In this document: positions 7,556 through 7,631 of the stretch, piece after piece
How the letters are laid out: each line of letters begins with the position of its first letter
How positions within the stretch are numbered: the first letter of the stretch is position 1
Assembly (NCBI GenBank): GCA_905372345.1
Contig: CAJPPE010000071.1
Coordinates: 1-7,631, forward strand
DNA length: 7,631 nucleotides
DNA from: an uncultured Treponema sp.
GTDB taxonomy: Bacteria; Spirochaetota; Spirochaetia; Treponematales; Treponemataceae
Direction: 5' to 3'
The notes under the pieces: model-generated
What the model saw: the letters and a program-made list of their open reading frames with translations, nothing else
Told to the model about the DNA's origin: nothing
Databases searched by the model: none
Translations under genes and position numbers: made by a program

Positions 7556-7631
7556 CGATATAGCCTTCTTAAAAAATCGTTTTTATAATGAAATAAGCGG
7601 AGGAGAATTACAGCTTGCCTACATTGCAAAG
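7551..7631 (+). pseudogene. 5'-truncated ABC transporter ATPase fragment (runs off the window)
   Basis: The 27 codons from 7551 to the window end read ELDIAFLKNRFYNEISGGEL and then QLAYIAK. This is the helical segment and signature motif (ISGGELQ) of an ABC ATPase, most like iron/cobalamin-type FepC/BtuD proteins. Normally about 120-140 residues with Walker A and the Q-loop precede this motif. Here the frame is closed by TAG at 7548-7550 and TGA at 7533-7535, and no ABC-like sequence is seen in the other frames upstream. The gene therefore appears to have lost its 5' half by deletion or recombination. It differs from the heme operon's own ATPase (LSGGERQRVWLAMAL), so it is not a recent copy of it. 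The extent beyond 7631 is unknown. Confidence 0.68.

Overview
The window is AT-rich, and every complete gene lies on the minus strand, so transcription runs from the right end to the left. The composition, the GroEL sequence (short Met/Gly tail ending in Tyr), a groEL with no groES or CIRCE element beside it, and an anaerobic heme-degradation operon together suggest an anaerobic host-associated spirochaete. A Treponema of the T. denticola type is my best guess. That is recognition from memory, not a database result.

Right edge (7385-7631): a divergent, mostly non-coding stretch. It carries a good sigma70-type promoter for the heme operon (TTGACA, 17 bp, TATCCT), with a short palindrome at the predicted start of transcription. 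On the plus strand, running off the window, is an open frame encoding an ABC-ATPase signature motif (ISGGELQ). It has no room upstream for a Walker A and is closed by stop codons, so it looks like a broken gene remnant. Nested inverted repeats just before it weakly recall a cobalamin-riboswitch core.

Heme operon (7366 down to 2815): five closely spaced genes encode a periplasmic binding protein with IsdE-like Met/His candidate heme ligands, a FecCD-type permease, an ABC ATPase, a flavodoxin and a HutW/ChuW/HmuW-type radical SAM enzyme. The simple reading is one pathway. The ABC transporter brings heme into the cytoplasm. The flavodoxin supplies electrons. The radical SAM methyltransferase opens the porphyrin without oxygen, releasing iron and a linear tetrapyrrole (anaerobilin type). 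The layout resembles the hmu operon described in Fusobacterium nucleatum.

Chaperonin (2684 to 1050): a full-length GroEL gene with its own candidate promoter and a strong terminator (927-965). Between its stop codon and the terminator are two decayed extra copies of the gene's last codons.

Left edge (874 to 3): a soluble class III nucleotide-cyclase-like protein whose predicted promoter implies a leaderless mRNA, and which has Tyr where adenylate cyclases usually have a base-selecting Asp or Thr. It is followed by an elongator tRNA-Met(CAT) gene with its own near-consensus promoter.
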